A stretch of 42,883 nt of DNA, taken from NCBI GenBank assembly GCA_017475485.1, contig JAFVFO010000057.1, positions 1 through 42,883 of the forward strand, written 5' to 3'. The notes below the pieces were generated by a model that ran no database searches, was not told the DNA's origin, and saw nothing but the letters and a program-made list of their open reading frames with translations. Of this stretch, positions 1 to 9,012 are shown one piece after another. The position numbers and the translations under genes are program-made. Every line of letters begins with the position of its first letter. Position 1 is the first letter of the stretch. Source of the DNA: Candidatus Gastranaerophilales bacterium (lineage in GTDB: Bacteria; Cyanobacteriota; Vampirovibrionia; Gastranaerophilales; Gastranaerophilaceae).

Positions 1-49
1 ACACAAAAATTAAGAAAAATTAAAAAATCACTCAAAAAATGCAAATTTT

Positions 50-77
50 TTGTAAAAAGCAAATAATGTGGTATTAT
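50..77 (+). promoter_or_regulatory. Possible inward promoter inside the repeat
   Basis: TTGTAA at 50-55 and TATTAT at 72-77 are separated by 16 bp. Transcription would begin around 84 and run straight into the hairpin at 96-137, which is followed on this strand by a T-rich tract (138-146), so it could yield only a short terminated RNA. Because the arm is so A+T-rich, a chance match is quite possible. Confidence 0.25.
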
Positions 78-85
78 ATATTTAT

Positions 86-137
86 AGAAATAAAATTAAC
101 CCACTTAACATTTTCTGTATTTTGTTAAGTGGGTTAA
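86..137 (-). terminator. Hairpin terminator after the AsmA-like gene
   Basis: TTAACCCACTTAACA (96-110) pairs perfectly with 123-137 around a 12-nt loop. On the minus strand the stem is followed by a T-rich stretch (complement of 86-95). It lies 26 nt beyond the stop codon of the minus-strand gene that ends at 164. The same hairpin serves the mutS end of the window. Confidence 0.7.
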
Positions 138-163
138 TTGTCTTTTTAATCCTTTTTTAGGGC

Positions 164-2908
164 TTATTTCAACTTCTTTAAATTAGATAAAAAGTTATTA
201 TGCTCAATGTCGCCTTCTATTTGAGTTAAAAAGACTTGTGCTTTATCATCATTTGTTTCAATAGAAGGCAGTTCCTTTAATTCTGATGAATAATAATTTG
301 AATCATTTCTTGTGCGCAATTTAACCTTGTTTGCCAAAGTGTTTAAGCTGATATTTCTTAAGAAATTAAATATAGACTTTTTCTCGGAAGAAAAGCGTGT
401 ATAAATTCTGAGTGAAGCATCATGGCGTTCCATATCGAAACGCCCTTTTATCAATGCGCTTAAGGATTTTGAATAAGATTTTATATTTATATTTTTAACT
501 ATATTGTCTTTGATATCTAAACTACCTGTAATTTTTTCAAATTTCCCCTCGGGTACGGATACAATATCCATAATAATTGCAGGATTAATCATGACTATGG
601 GGTTTCTGAACAATGAAGCGATTTTTAAAAGATACTCAACAAGCCCGATTTTACCTATTGTGCCTTCTTTTATTATAAATTTCATAGTACCGTTTAATTT
701 TGCGGATTTATCGGTATTTAATTCGATAATACCTGAGGCTTTTCCTGTAATTTCTTTATTAAGGTTAAATAAAACCCTTGCAAGTAAGTCTGAATCTATA
801 TCTTTTGCACCGAGTTTAACATTATATTTTAAATTAACCAAATCGCATTCTGATTTTAAGCTGGAATATCCTTTTGCAAAATCAAACCTGTTAGAAGACA
901 ATTTCAAAATCCCTTTGTCATCAAGGCTCATTTTTGCCTTTATATTGCCAAAGGTTATTTCTTTATAATTGCCCTTATCAAGCGTAAAATCGGCTTCTTC
1001 AATTCTTAATAAATTTGTATCAAACATATAATTGTCATCAACAATTGTTTCTGCCTGCTGTGCTTTTTTATTATCTATTTCATTGTTATCCGCATTCATG
1101 ACGGTTAAAAAGCGTTCTATGTCAATATTATCAATATGAAGCGTTAAATTTTTCAAAATTACGGGTGTTGTCATTTTATTAACAATTTTTGCCTTAAGTT
1201 CGTATTTTGCACGCTTAAAACCACCTTTGGAATTTAGATAGATATATTCGGGAGTACTTGATAATTTTGCATTTTTTATAAACAATCTTTGTGAAGGAAT
1301 TAAAGTATTCTTTAACTCCATATCAGAATCAAGGTATGCTTTATCTTTCACATAAATTAAATGTGCATTTCCTTTTATAGTACCTTTTTTGAATATATTA
1401 TCGCGCATAAAAACATTTAAAATTTCGCACGGCATTTCCCTGCCAAAGCTAAAACCTGCTTCTTTAAGTGCACCGTTCAATTTCATCTTAGCGTCAAGTA
1501 TAAAAACAGGGGTCATTTTAATTCCGCGTTTCATATCGGGTGCTATATAATAATTTATATTTTTAATATTGAAATTATCCCCTATAATTTCAAAATCACC
1601 TTTTATAAATCTGTCGTAATCGGATATATCGGTTTTTTGATAATCTGAACCAAACAGCACTCCTTTTGGCAATTTTGCAAGCCAAACAATATTCATAATG
1701 TTATTTTTTGCCTTATAAATCACCCTTGTATTACAAGCATGTGAAATAACAAGTTTTGTATTGCCTATTAAAGGCGCAAGATAATCCTGCAAAAATTCAT
1801 TATTTATAACCGTATCAATTACTATATTTGAATCAAAAGTTTTATAATAATCTTTTATATCGCCTTCTATTTTAACAATATTCTTTTTATTTTTTCCCCA
1901 AAAGCCTTCTAGTTTATCAAATTTAACCTTATCTTTTGTAATAATAATTTTACCTGTTGAAATATTAATAGGAATTAAATTAACATCTTTTAATTTGGCA
2001 CTCGTATTGTTGACATTTACAATTCCCGATAAATCACCATTTTTATAGTTAACTTTGAAATTAACGTTTCCCTTAGGGTTTTCCAGAGGTTTTAAAAGCT
2101 CGGAACCGTTTGGAACAATAAAATCGCTTTTTACAAGATGAAAAATATCTTCCAAATAAAACACTTCGCTTTGTGCATCCAAATCAATGGTGCTTATATC
2201 AATAAACGCGTCCAGCTTTAATTTTGAATTATTTACAAGCACCCTTAAATCATCTATTTTTAAATTATCTTTATAGACCTTAATTTCATCAAGAGTTGAA
2301 GATACAATTTCTGAATATACCTTATTATCCTTTAAAATCAATGCATCTAAATTAAAACTGAGATATTTTTGTTCGTTAGATAAATCAAGATAAATATCCC
2401 TCATATATAAATCAAGCAAAGTATTGTTTTTTTGTTTAAAAGTTAATTCTAAATCATCAAGTCTTAAATCTGCACTGTAAAAATCAATTTTCCAATCAGA
2501 ACGGTTATTCTGTGCATTATTTTCGGGTAAATTTTCCATTAATTTATCCGCATTAACAATTAAAGTTGAGGCTTTCAATCTGTTTATTTTAACTGTTTTT
2601 TTAAATATTTTATATTGTATTGAAGAATCAAAATCTTTTAATTGAACAAGAACTATATCGCCTTTTTTAAGGGTCAGGTTTTTAACCTGAAATTCAAACA
2701 AAGGTTTCAAATGGGTTTTCAGGTTTGGTTCTATAATTGTTAAATCCATATTAAAGGCAGATTTTGTAAAATTTTCAATTTGCTTGATTGCAAAATCAGA
2801 CTTCAACAACAAATTCAAACCAACAAGATAAAACCATGCAATTATAATTACACCCGTTAATACAAGTGATGTTAATATTGATATAGCAATTTTAATTCTT
2901 TTATTCAT
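164..2908 (-). CDS. AsmA/YhdP-like envelope protein
   Basis: The 914-residue protein has one N-terminal membrane segment (about residues 8-32) and then a long, low-complexity, beta-rich body with no enzyme motif. This layout is typical of AsmA-like proteins (AsmA, YhdP, TamB), which are anchored in the inner membrane and reach across the periplasm as lipid-conducting grooves. The last 250 residues, with a GTIGKIGLVEYLLKIASLF stretch followed by a conserved beta-rich block, resemble the AsmA-like C-terminal domain. The start is the ATG 34 nt from the divergent WG-repeat gene. A TACAAT -10 box lies only 10 nt upstream, leaving almost no leader. It supports a two-membrane envelope. The family call is by architecture and local similarity; the exact subfamily is uncertain. 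Confidence 0.75.
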   Translation of the reverse strand: MNKRIKIAISILTSLVLTGVIIIAWFYLVGLNLLLKSDFAIKQIENFTKSAFNMDLTIIEPNLKTHLKPLFEFQVKNLTLKKGDIVLVQLKDFDSSIQYKIFKKTVKINRLKASTLIVNADKLMENLPENNAQNNRSDWKIDFYSADLRLDDLELTFKQKNNTLLDLYMRDIYLDLSNEQKYLSFNLDALILKDNKVYSEIVSSTLDEIKVYKDNLKIDDLRVLVNNSKLKLDAFIDISTIDLDAQSEVFYLEDIFHLVKSDFIVPNGSELLKPLENPKGNVNFKVNYKNGDLSGIVNVNNTSAKLKDVNLIPINISTGKIIITKDKVKFDKLEGFWGKNKKNIVKIEGDIKDYYKTFDSNIVIDTVINNEFLQDYLAPLIGNTKLVISHACNTRVIYKAKNNIMNIVWLAKLPKGVLFGSDYQKTDISDYDRFIKGDFEIIGDNFNIKNINYYIAPDMKRGIKMTPVFILDAKMKLNGALKEAGFSFGREMPCEILNVFMRDNIFKKGTIKGNAHLIYVKDKAYLDSDMELKNTLIPSQRLFIKNAKLSSTPEYIYLNSKGGFKRAKYELKAKIVNKMTTPVILKNLTLHIDNIDIERFLTVMNADNNEIDNKKAQQAETIVDDNYMFDTNLLRIEEADFTLDKGNYKEITFGNIKAKMSLDDKGILKLSSNRFDFAKGYSSLKSECDLVNLKYNVKLGAKDIDSDLLARVLFNLNKEITGKASGIIELNTDKSAKLNGTMKFIIKEGTIGKIGLVEYLLKIASLFRNPIVMINPAIIMDIVSVPEGKFEKITGSLDIKDNIVKNINIKSYSKSLSALIKGRFDMERHDASLRIYTRFSSEKKSIFNFLRNISLNTLANKVKLRTRNDSNYYSSELKELPSIETNDDKAQVFLTQIEGDIEHNNFLSNLKKLK

Positions 2909-2918
2909 AACAAAAATT

Positions 2919-2924
2919 ATTGTA
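2919..2924 (-). promoter_or_regulatory. -10 box for the AsmA-like gene
   Basis: The complement of 2919-2924 is TACAAT, ending 10 nt before the ATG at 2908. The surrounding 12-mer CCATGGTACAAT recurs exactly at the GNAT gene promoter (14149-14160). No clear -35 was found. Confidence 0.45.
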
Positions 2925-2930
2925 CCATGG

Positions 2931-2936
2931 TATATT
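2931..2936 (+). promoter_or_regulatory. -10 box, leaderless start of the WG-repeat gene
   Basis: TATATT at 2931-2936 is followed by exactly 6 nt and then the ATG at 2943. There is no Shine-Dalgarno sequence. The spacing places the transcription start on or next to the start codon. Confidence 0.5.
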
Positions 2937-2942
2937 TAATAT

Positions 2943-3800
2943 ATGAAAAAACTACTGTTTATATCTATATTATTAATTTTTTCTTGTGCATTTGCGCAAA
3001 ATACGCAAGTGTATAGCGAAAAAAATAAATTTGGCCTTGTAAGCGACAATGAAAAAATTACTCCCGCAAAATATTCAAAATTAATCAAGCTACGCGATTA
3101 CTCTTATCTTTTTTGTTTGAAAGGCAAATACGGTATTATAGATAATAACGGCGAAATCCTTGTAGAACCTAAATACAATCAGGCGCAAAGGTATATCGGA
3201 AAATATGCAAAATTAGGGCGCGGGGGGAAATACGCAATATTTGATGAGTATGGCGATTTGATTGTGGATAGAGAATATTCTTCGATAGATATTTTATACG
3301 GAAGAATGTTTTTGGTTCAAAAAAATTATAAATACGGGCTTATTTCTTTTGATGGCGATATAATTCTCGCCCCTATAGCACAAGATATTTACATGCCTGA
3401 AAAAAATATTATTAAAATTAAATATGAAGGCATTTGGTACACAATTGAGCAAAAAGAAGGCGAAATGGAGCTGCCTGACGATATTCTTGCAATTGACAAT
3501 GACAATTTTAAAATAACTCAAATAATCGAAAACCCGATAACTTCGGCAGGCTATGGCGTAGTTAGTGCAAGTGATTATGCAATTAAGTTGTTTTCCAGCA
3601 TTTCGCCGGCTTATGAAAAAACAATAGATGAATTAATATTTGATTACGGTGCAGATACGGTTGGGATTTTAATGAAATCTTCTTGGCTTTTAAAATTCCC
3701 TGTTGTATATACAAAAAATTATTTTAATATTTTAAAAGCGTCTGACAATGGGCCTTTGTCAGATGTAAAAACAAACTTAAAAAATAAAATTACAAAGTAG
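2943..3800 (+). CDS. Exported WG-repeat protein
   Basis: A 285-residue protein with a clear signal peptide (KK, hydrophobic core, cleavage near AFA-Q at about residue 19). The mature part carries degenerate WG/KWG-type repeats: KFGLVSDNEKITPAKYSK, KYGIIDNNGEILVEPKYN, KYAIFDEYGDLIVDREYS and KYGLISFDGDIILAP, spaced about 35-40 residues apart. These repeats usually form beta-propeller-like or solenoid surfaces for binding. The C-terminal 110 residues lack the repeat and are unrecognised. The gene is divergent from the AsmA-like gene and appears leaderless. No enzymatic role can be assigned; a secreted or periplasmic binding role is inference. Confidence 0.8.
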   Translation: MKKLLFISILLIFSCAFAQNTQVYSEKNKFGLVSDNEKITPAKYSKLIKLRDYSYLFCLKGKYGIIDNNGEILVEPKYNQAQRYIGKYAKLGRGGKYAIFDEYGDLIVDREYSSIDILYGRMFLVQKNYKYGLISFDGDIILAPIAQDIYMPEKNIIKIKYEGIWYTIEQKEGEMELPDDILAIDNDNFKITQIIENPITSAGYGVVSASDYAIKLFSSISPAYEKTIDELIFDYGADTVGILMKSSWLLKFPVVYTKNYFNILKASDNGPLSDVKTNLKNKITK

Positions 3801-3805
3801 AATAA

Positions 3806-3834
3806 TTGTATAAATTAAAAACTAAGGCTATAAT
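3806..3834 (+). promoter_or_regulatory. Promoter of the ABC ATPase gene, leaderless
   Basis: TTGTAT (3806-3811), a 17-bp spacer and TATAAT (3829-3834) form a near-consensus promoter. Only 6 nt separate the -10 box from the ATG at 3841, so the mRNA should start at the start codon. The -35 begins just after the stop of the preceding gene. Confidence 0.7.
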
Positions 3835-3840
3835 TTAAAA

Positions 3841-4632
3841 ATGGATAATCTGATTGAGATTAAAAATTTAGAAAAAACCTATATTCCTGAAAGCTCCTTT
3901 TTGGCACCAAAAAGAGAAGCAAACCATGTTTTAAAAAATATTAATCTTATTATAAAAAAGGGTGAAATTGTTTCACTGGTAGGTGAATCAGGCTGCGGGA
4001 AATCAACTTTGGCTAATTGTATTTTAAAACTAATTAAGCCCGATTGCGGTGAAATATTATTTAAAGGAGAGGATATTTTAAAGTTTAACAAAAAGCAAAC
4101 TTTTGAATATAGAAAAAAAATTCAGATGATATTTCAAAATCCTTATTCCAGTTTAAATCCTAAAATGAAAATCAAAGAAACATTGGAAGAACCTTTGTTG
4201 ATTCATAACGTAAAATCAAAACAGGAAAGATTTGAACGAATATATGAAATTATATCTTTAACAGGCATTTCAAAAACCGATTTGGAAAAATATCCCCATG
4301 AATTTTCAGGCGGACAAAGACAAAGAATTGCAATTGCAAGAGCGTTAATTCTAAAACCGGAATTTATTGTGGCGGATGAACCGGTTAGCGCACTTGATGT
4401 GAGTATTTGTGCTTCAATAATCAATATGCTTATTGATTTAAGACAAAAATTAAACCTAACAATTCTTTTTATATCGCATGATTTGAATTTGGTAAAATAT
4501 TTATCTGATAAAATTGCAGTTATGAATAAAGGTCAAATTGTAGAATTTCAAACTACAGATGACCTTTTTCAAAACCCAAACAATGAATATACAAAATATC
4601 TTTTATCTTCAATGCGCACAATTAATATTTAA
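3841..4632 (+). CDS. ABC transporter ATPase, OppF/DppF type
   Basis: A 263-residue ABC ATPase of the oligopeptide/dipeptide importer class. Visible motifs: Walker A GESGCGKST (residues 48-56), Q-loop in FQNPYSSLNPKM, signature FSGGQRQRIAIARAL, Walker B FIVADEPVSALD and the H-loop FISHDLN. The Q-loop sequence with SSLNP is characteristic of the OppF/DppF/GsiA group. The usual C-terminal OppF extension that binds an Fe-S cluster or ends the protein is short here. No permease or binding protein lies nearby, so it is an orphan ATPase whose partners must be elsewhere. It has its own leaderless promoter and overlaps the convergent gene by the four bases TTAA. Peptide as substrate is inferred only from family. 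Confidence 0.85.
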   Translation: MDNLIEIKNLEKTYIPESSFLAPKREANHVLKNINLIIKKGEIVSLVGESGCGKSTLANCILKLIKPDCGEILFKGEDILKFNKKQTFEYRKKIQMIFQNPYSSLNPKMKIKETLEEPLLIHNVKSKQERFERIYEIISLTGISKTDLEKYPHEFSGGQRQRIAIARALILKPEFIVADEPVSALDVSICASIINMLIDLRQKLNLTILFISHDLNLVKYLSDKIAVMNKGQIVEFQTTDDLFQNPNNEYTKYLLSSMRTINI

Positions 4633-5486
4633 GCATTAACCAATTGTTTTTCAGCATTTCCTAAGACTTTTCTTGCAGAACTCAAGGCGGAATCTCTAAC
4701 AATTATACCTGAAGTTGATAAGGCGGAACTTTGGCCTAAATTGCCAAGGGCGCTTTCAACGCCGAATACCCCGCTGCCTACAGCTGCACCTACCGTTCCT
4801 GAAATAGCACTTGAAGTTAATGTGCTGCGCGTTAAATCACCAAAATTAAATTTCTTATCATCATCTAAAACAGCATTTGTAGAATAATTTATTGCACCGG
4901 ATGCCGCACCGCAAATAAGACCGCATTTTGTACCGTTTAAAACAGTTGTTTTCAATCCTTGAGCTACAGACATTGTTTTGGTTGCTTCTCTGACGCCTTC
5001 AAAGATTTTAGATGAAACAGCACTTGTTGCACCGGTTGTTGCGCCCGATACAGCGTCTTTGATTAATTCTTTACCGTTCAATACATCATCATCGATATCA
5101 TTAGTTGCTCTATCAAGGGCTTTTATACTTGTTTTCAAAACAGCACCCGTAGGCGCGCCTTTTGCAATTGCAATAGCGGGGCCTATTGAACCGCCCGCTA
5201 CCGCGACAGTTGCAACCGCTATTGAACCCACACCTGTTGCAACATTTGCAATTAAATCTGTCATGGCTTCTTGTTTATTATTAAAATCTTCAATATATTC
5301 AATTGCTTGCGATAACGAAACCTTACCTTGCCTATAATCATCCAAAACACCTTCGCACTTTGATTCTGATTTACCGAGGTGCGTAAACTCTTTTATGCCA
5401 TTCCAGGCTTTACCAATAAAACCCTGCGAGGCTTTTATTTCGCTCCACCTGTCATTCAAACTTTGAATTGATAATGACTCTGCCAT
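4629..5486 (-). CDS. Ala/Gly-rich protein of unknown function
   Basis: Unrecognised 285-residue protein. The first 75 residues are charged and helical. From about residue 75 the sequence becomes rich in Ala, Gly, Ser, Thr and Val, with glycine-zipper-like stretches such as VATGVGSIAVATVAVAGGS, GATTGATSAVSSK and GTVGAAVGSGVFG. Such regions resemble the membrane-inserting or pre-toxin segments found in some colicin-like and polymorphic-toxin proteins, but no toxin domain or signal peptide is visible. A weak Shine-Dalgarno (AAAGG) lies upstream of the ATG. The stop codon overlaps that of the convergent ABC ATPase gene. It could be a membrane-associated or self-assembling protein; function is unknown. 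Confidence 0.7.
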   Translation of the reverse strand: MAESLSIQSLNDRWSEIKASQGFIGKAWNGIKEFTHLGKSESKCEGVLDDYRQGKVSLSQAIEYIEDFNNKQEAMTDLIANVATGVGSIAVATVAVAGGSIGPAIAIAKGAPTGAVLKTSIKALDRATNDIDDDVLNGKELIKDAVSGATTGATSAVSSKIFEGVREATKTMSVAQGLKTTVLNGTKCGLICGAASGAINYSTNAVLDDDKKFNFGDLTRSTLTSSAISGTVGAAVGSGVFGVESALGNLGQSSALSTSGIIVRDSALSSARKVLGNAEKQLVNA

Positions 5487-5591
5487 AACTAAACTAACCT
5501 TTTAAATAAACACACATATTAATAAAGTATCTGCCTTCAAAGAAATTGCTAAAATACCAAAAAATGTAACAATTGTTAAAAACTATTCACC

Positions 5592-5619
5592 TTGCAATAA
5601 AATTCAGCTAAAATATAAG
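5592..5619 (+). promoter_or_regulatory. Promoter of the DUF1015-glgX operon
   Basis: TTGCAA (5592-5597), 16 bp, then TATAAG (5614-5619). Transcription would start near 5626, giving a short leader with the strong Shine-Dalgarno AAAGGAAG before the ATG at 5645. Confidence 0.5.
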
Positions 5620-5644
5620 AATAAAAAATATAAAGGAAGAAAAA

Positions 5645-6886
5645 ATGGAAGTATTACCAATAGATGCAATTGTATATAATCAAGATAAAGTTGATATTAA
5701 TGACGTTATAGCACCACCCTATGATGTTATTGATAAAGATTACCAAAATGACCTTTATTCAAGAAGCGAATATAACATAGTAAAATTAATTTTAAATAAA
5801 GAAGCTAATCCTTATGAAGACGCAAAAGAAAAATTTGAGGATTGGAAAGAAAAAGAAGTTTTAATTAAAACCAAAAAGCCGGCCATTTTTTATATTATCC
5901 AAAAATATACAAATGAAAAAGGCAAATTAATTGAGCGTAAAGGGTTTATCGCAAGAAATAAAATTGAAGATTTCTCAACCAAAAAAATATTGCCCCATGA
6001 ATACACCATGGGCGGGCCTAAGCAGGATAGATTGAATCTTATAAATGCTACAGGTGCATTTTATTCTCAAATTTTTATGGTTTATGATGATAAAACAAAA
6101 GCCATTGAAAAAATGGTTGAAAAATATTTAACCCAAAAACCTTTTATGGATGTTACGGATGACCTTGGTGTAGAAAATATTGTATATTTAATTGATGATA
6201 AAGAAGATATTAAAGTTATTCAAGATACTTTATCTGATAAAACATTGCTGATTGCAGACGGACACCACAGATATGAAACATCTATGAATTTTTCGCGTTT
6301 GAACCCTGATAATGAATATGCAAAATATGTAATGAGCTATTTTACAAATGCGCAGGATGAAAATCTTATTATTTACCCGACTCATAGAATTATTGAAAAA
6401 AATATAGATACTTCAAAAATTTTAGACGCTGTTAGAAAATACTACGATATAGAAACGGTTATTTCTAAAGATGAATTTTTAAATAAAATAGAAATTGAAA
6501 ATAAAAAACAAATTACAACAGGGCTTATTTTGAAAAATGACGATAAGTTTTATGTTTTAAAATTAAAAGAAGGCATGCAAAAAAGTATAGAAGCACCCGA
6601 AGCCCTGCAAAATCTTGACTTAACAGTATTGCACGAATTAATTTTGAAAAAAGAATTAGGTTTTTCGCAAGATGAATTAATGGCGCAAAACGGTATTAAA
6701 TATGAAAAGAAAGAAGCTGTAGCATTTAATTCAACCAAAGACGGAGCTTCGGCAGTATTTATTATGGCATATCCTAAAATGCAGGATATTATTAACATTT
6801 CAAATCAGGGCTATAGAATGCCTCAAAAATCAACATATTTTTACCCGAAATTATTATCGGGAATTGTCATCAATCAAATAAAATAG
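5645..6886 (+). CDS. DUF1015 family protein
   Basis: A 413-residue protein covering the full usual length of the DUF1015 family. The N-terminal signature APPYDVI (about residues 23-29) and the central DGHHRYET motif (about 205-212) are its two best-known conserved blocks. The His-rich motif looks like a metal or phosphate site. The molecular function of the family is not established; in other bacteria it often lies near serine biosynthesis genes. Here it heads a four-gene operon with glycogen debranching enzyme 7 nt downstream, while serA is some 5 kb away on the other strand. The start is well supported by AGGAAG 5-6 nt before the ATG. Confidence 0.85.
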   Translation: MEVLPIDAIVYNQDKVDINDVIAPPYDVIDKDYQNDLYSRSEYNIVKLILNKEANPYEDAKEKFEDWKEKEVLIKTKKPAIFYIIQKYTNEKGKLIERKGFIARNKIEDFSTKKILPHEYTMGGPKQDRLNLINATGAFYSQIFMVYDDKTKAIEKMVEKYLTQKPFMDVTDDLGVENIVYLIDDKEDIKVIQDTLSDKTLLIADGHHRYETSMNFSRLNPDNEYAKYVMSYFTNAQDENLIIYPTHRIIEKNIDTSKILDAVRKYYDIETVISKDEFLNKIEIENKKQITTGLILKNDDKFYVLKLKEGMQKSIEAPEALQNLDLTVLHELILKKELGFSQDELMAQNGIKYEKKEAVAFNSTKDGASAVFIMAYPKMQDIINISNQGYRMPQKSTYFYPKLLSGIVINQIK

Positions 6887-6893
6887 GTATAAT

Positions 6894-9011
6894 ATGGAGC
6901 AAATAATTACAAACGACAAGACATCACTGGGCGCAAAATATAATAAACATGAGGGTACGGTAGAGTTTAAACTCTATTCTGAAAATGCTACGCATGTACT
7001 TTTGTGTATTTTTAATAAACCGCAAGGCGAAGACGCAGTTATGACGCTTGATATGGAGCGCGAGGGCAACATTTTTAAGACATCTGTTAAAGATTATGTC
7101 TTAAATTGTCACAAAAAGCCTGTATATTACGGCTACAGGGTTTTTGGCCCTAATTGGCCATACAAGGAAGATTATAAACCCGGAACAAATATAGGTTTTA
7201 TTTCTAAATTTGATAAAAACAAAAATCGCTTTAATCCCAACAAACTTGCCTATGACCCATACTGCAAGGAGTTATCTCACCTTGTAAGTGAAGTTAATCC
7301 TTCAATGAATTTATTTCGCTCCGGGGCTGACTTTTATCTTATAGATAATGCAAAATGGGCGCCTAAGTCTGTTTATAAGAAACTTGAAAATACCGAAATT
7401 GCAAAAATTTCTCCAAGGCCTTTTTCTTCTGAAATAATAGGCGAAGTTCACCTTAAAGACTTAACCCAAAACCTTAATATTGATGAAAGAGGAACATATT
7501 TAGGGGCGAAAAAATTTGCAAAAACAATTAAGAACCTTGGTATAACAATGGTTGAATTTCTGCCTTTAAATGAATATGACTATAAAGAACAAGGGTCAAA
7601 TCACTGGGGCTATATGCCTTTAGGATATTTTAGCTTAGCCAGAAGATATGCCTATGATAAATCAATGGGCAATCTTTTAAATGAATTTCGCTCTATGGTT
7701 GATGAATTCCATAAAAACGGGATAAAAATCTGTCTTGATATGGTTTATAATCATACGGGCGAGGCCGGTTTGGTCAATAATAATCCTGATGATGCAAAAT
7801 TATTATCTTATTCGTTAATTGATAATCAAACTTATTATAAAACTTATGAAAACGGCTATTATCGTTCTAATTCAGGATGTGGAAACGATTTTAATGTTAA
7901 TTCCAAAGCAGTTTTGGATTTAATTGTCGAATCACTTGTTTTCTGGGTAAAACAAGGGGTTGACGCATTCAGGTTTGACCTTGCGGCGGCACTTTTGGAG
8001 AATAGCTGCGATTGTAATGAAATCTATGACAATATAAATTCTTTAGCAGGTACGCTTAAAGAAAGATTAAAAGAAAAATCGATTAATGTTGTTGATGATT
8101 TTACAAAAGCGCAAGACGGGGTTGTTTTAATAGCAGAACCATGGACATGCGGCGGGAATCAATGTTATCAATTAGGCAATTTCCCTTCTTATTGGGCAGA
8201 ATGGAATGACATTGCGCGCGATACCATAAGAAAAATCACCTTAAAGCCAAATGAAATATCTCCTATGAATATCAGAAATATCATAGAAGGCACTCCCGAT
8301 ATTTTTAAAACAAAAAATAAATCAGTTAACTATATTTCTTGTCATGACGGTTTTAGCCTGTATGATTTGAATTCATATAAAAAGAAAAACCCAAATACCC
8401 AAGGCGGTTCCGATTGGGAAATATCAGGCGACTATGAACAGGATAAAAAAATTAAAGAAAACTGTATCAGAAAACAGCTTGCCGTTTTAATGCTTTCTTA
8501 CGGCACACCCATGGTGCAGATAGGCGATATAATCGCACATTCTAAACTGGGAAATAACAACAGCTATAATCATGATGATTCGATAAATTATCTAAATTGG
8601 GATAAAGCGCTCAAAAAAGATACTCTTGAAAACAGAATTACCGAATTTACAAGGAATTTAATACAATTCAGATTAAGTAATCCTATATTCAGCAGTGACA
8701 ATTTTTCTAATGTTCTTTCGTACCACTATGATAACGGCGAAATTGCGCAAAATGATAATCGCGGGTATTGGGATAACAACAAAGACGACTTCTTTGGAGT
8801 ATTGATTAATTCAACTCCGAGAATTTATGTTGCAATGTCAAAAAGCGACAAGAAAATGGATATTCTTCTGCCTAAAACAAATAACAACCTTGGCTGGCAC
8901 AAATGCCTCGATACCTTTGATTTACAATGTATTTCTCTTACTCCTAAAGATTATATTAAAGATGAATACATTCTAAATCCTAACAGCTTGTGTATATTTT
9001 TGGAAAAATGA
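6894..9011 (+). CDS. glgX: Glycogen debranching enzyme (isoamylase/GlgX type)
   Basis: A 705-residue GH13 enzyme that hydrolyses alpha-1,6 branch points of glycogen in the cytoplasm. An N-terminal CBM48-like domain (residues about 10-120, with YYGYRVFGP) precedes the barrel. All four GH13 regions are visible: LDMVYNHTGEA (about 280), DAFRFDLA (about 356, nucleophile Asp), LIAEPWTCGG (about 411, acid/base Glu) and ISCHDGFSL (about 480, transition-state Asp). Length and motifs fit the GlgX/isoamylase subgroup; pullulanase-type specificity cannot be excluded. It lies between the DUF1015 gene and the AAA+ gene, with gaps of 7 nt and 1 nt, so it is translated as part of one operon. No glycogen synthase or branching enzyme is in the window. 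Confidence 0.93.
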   Translation: MEQIITNDKTSLGAKYNKHEGTVEFKLYSENATHVLLCIFNKPQGEDAVMTLDMEREGNIFKTSVKDYVLNCHKKPVYYGYRVFGPNWPYKEDYKPGTNIGFISKFDKNKNRFNPNKLAYDPYCKELSHLVSEVNPSMNLFRSGADFYLIDNAKWAPKSVYKKLENTEIAKISPRPFSSEIIGEVHLKDLTQNLNIDERGTYLGAKKFAKTIKNLGITMVEFLPLNEYDYKEQGSNHWGYMPLGYFSLARRYAYDKSMGNLLNEFRSMVDEFHKNGIKICLDMVYNHTGEAGLVNNNPDDAKLLSYSLIDNQTYYKTYENGYYRSNSGCGNDFNVNSKAVLDLIVESLVFWVKQGVDAFRFDLAAALLENSCDCNEIYDNINSLAGTLKERLKEKSINVVDDFTKAQDGVVLIAEPWTCGGNQCYQLGNFPSYWAEWNDIARDTIRKITLKPNEISPMNIRNIIEGTPDIFKTKNKSVNYISCHDGFSLYDLNSYKKKNPNTQGGSDWEISGDYEQDKKIKENCIRKQLAVLMLSYGTPMVQIGDIIAHSKLGNNNSYNHDDSINYLNWDKALKKDTLENRITEFTRNLIQFRLSNPIFSSDNFSNVLSYHYDNGEIAQNDNRGYWDNNKDDFFGVLINSTPRIYVAMSKSDKKMDILLPKTNNNLGWHKCLDTFDLQCISLTPKDYIKDEYILNPNSLCIFLEK

Positions 9012-9012
9012 T

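Larger units (their letters stand above)
1..137. repeat. Left arm of a perfect 137-bp inverted repeat
   Basis: Bases 1-137 are the exact reverse complement of 42743-42879, without mismatch or gap when compared by eye. The arm is very A+T-rich, has no coding potential and contains a 15-bp-stem hairpin at its inner end (96-137). The sequences just inside the arms differ: the 3' end of the AsmA-like gene on the left and of mutS on the right. At least two genomic copies of this element, in inverted orientation, are therefore implied. The full element probably continues outside the window. Confidence 0.95.

Noticed and set aside
5487-5644. Possible riboswitch before the DUF1015 operon
   Set aside because: The leader after the likely promoter is about 20 nt and no conserved riboswitch structure is visible; none was recognised elsewhere in the window.
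6886-6893. TATAAT directly before the glgX start as a promoter
   Set aside because: It abuts the ATG with no room for a start site, and the gene is tightly coupled to the DUF1015 gene with AGG as its ribosome-binding site.
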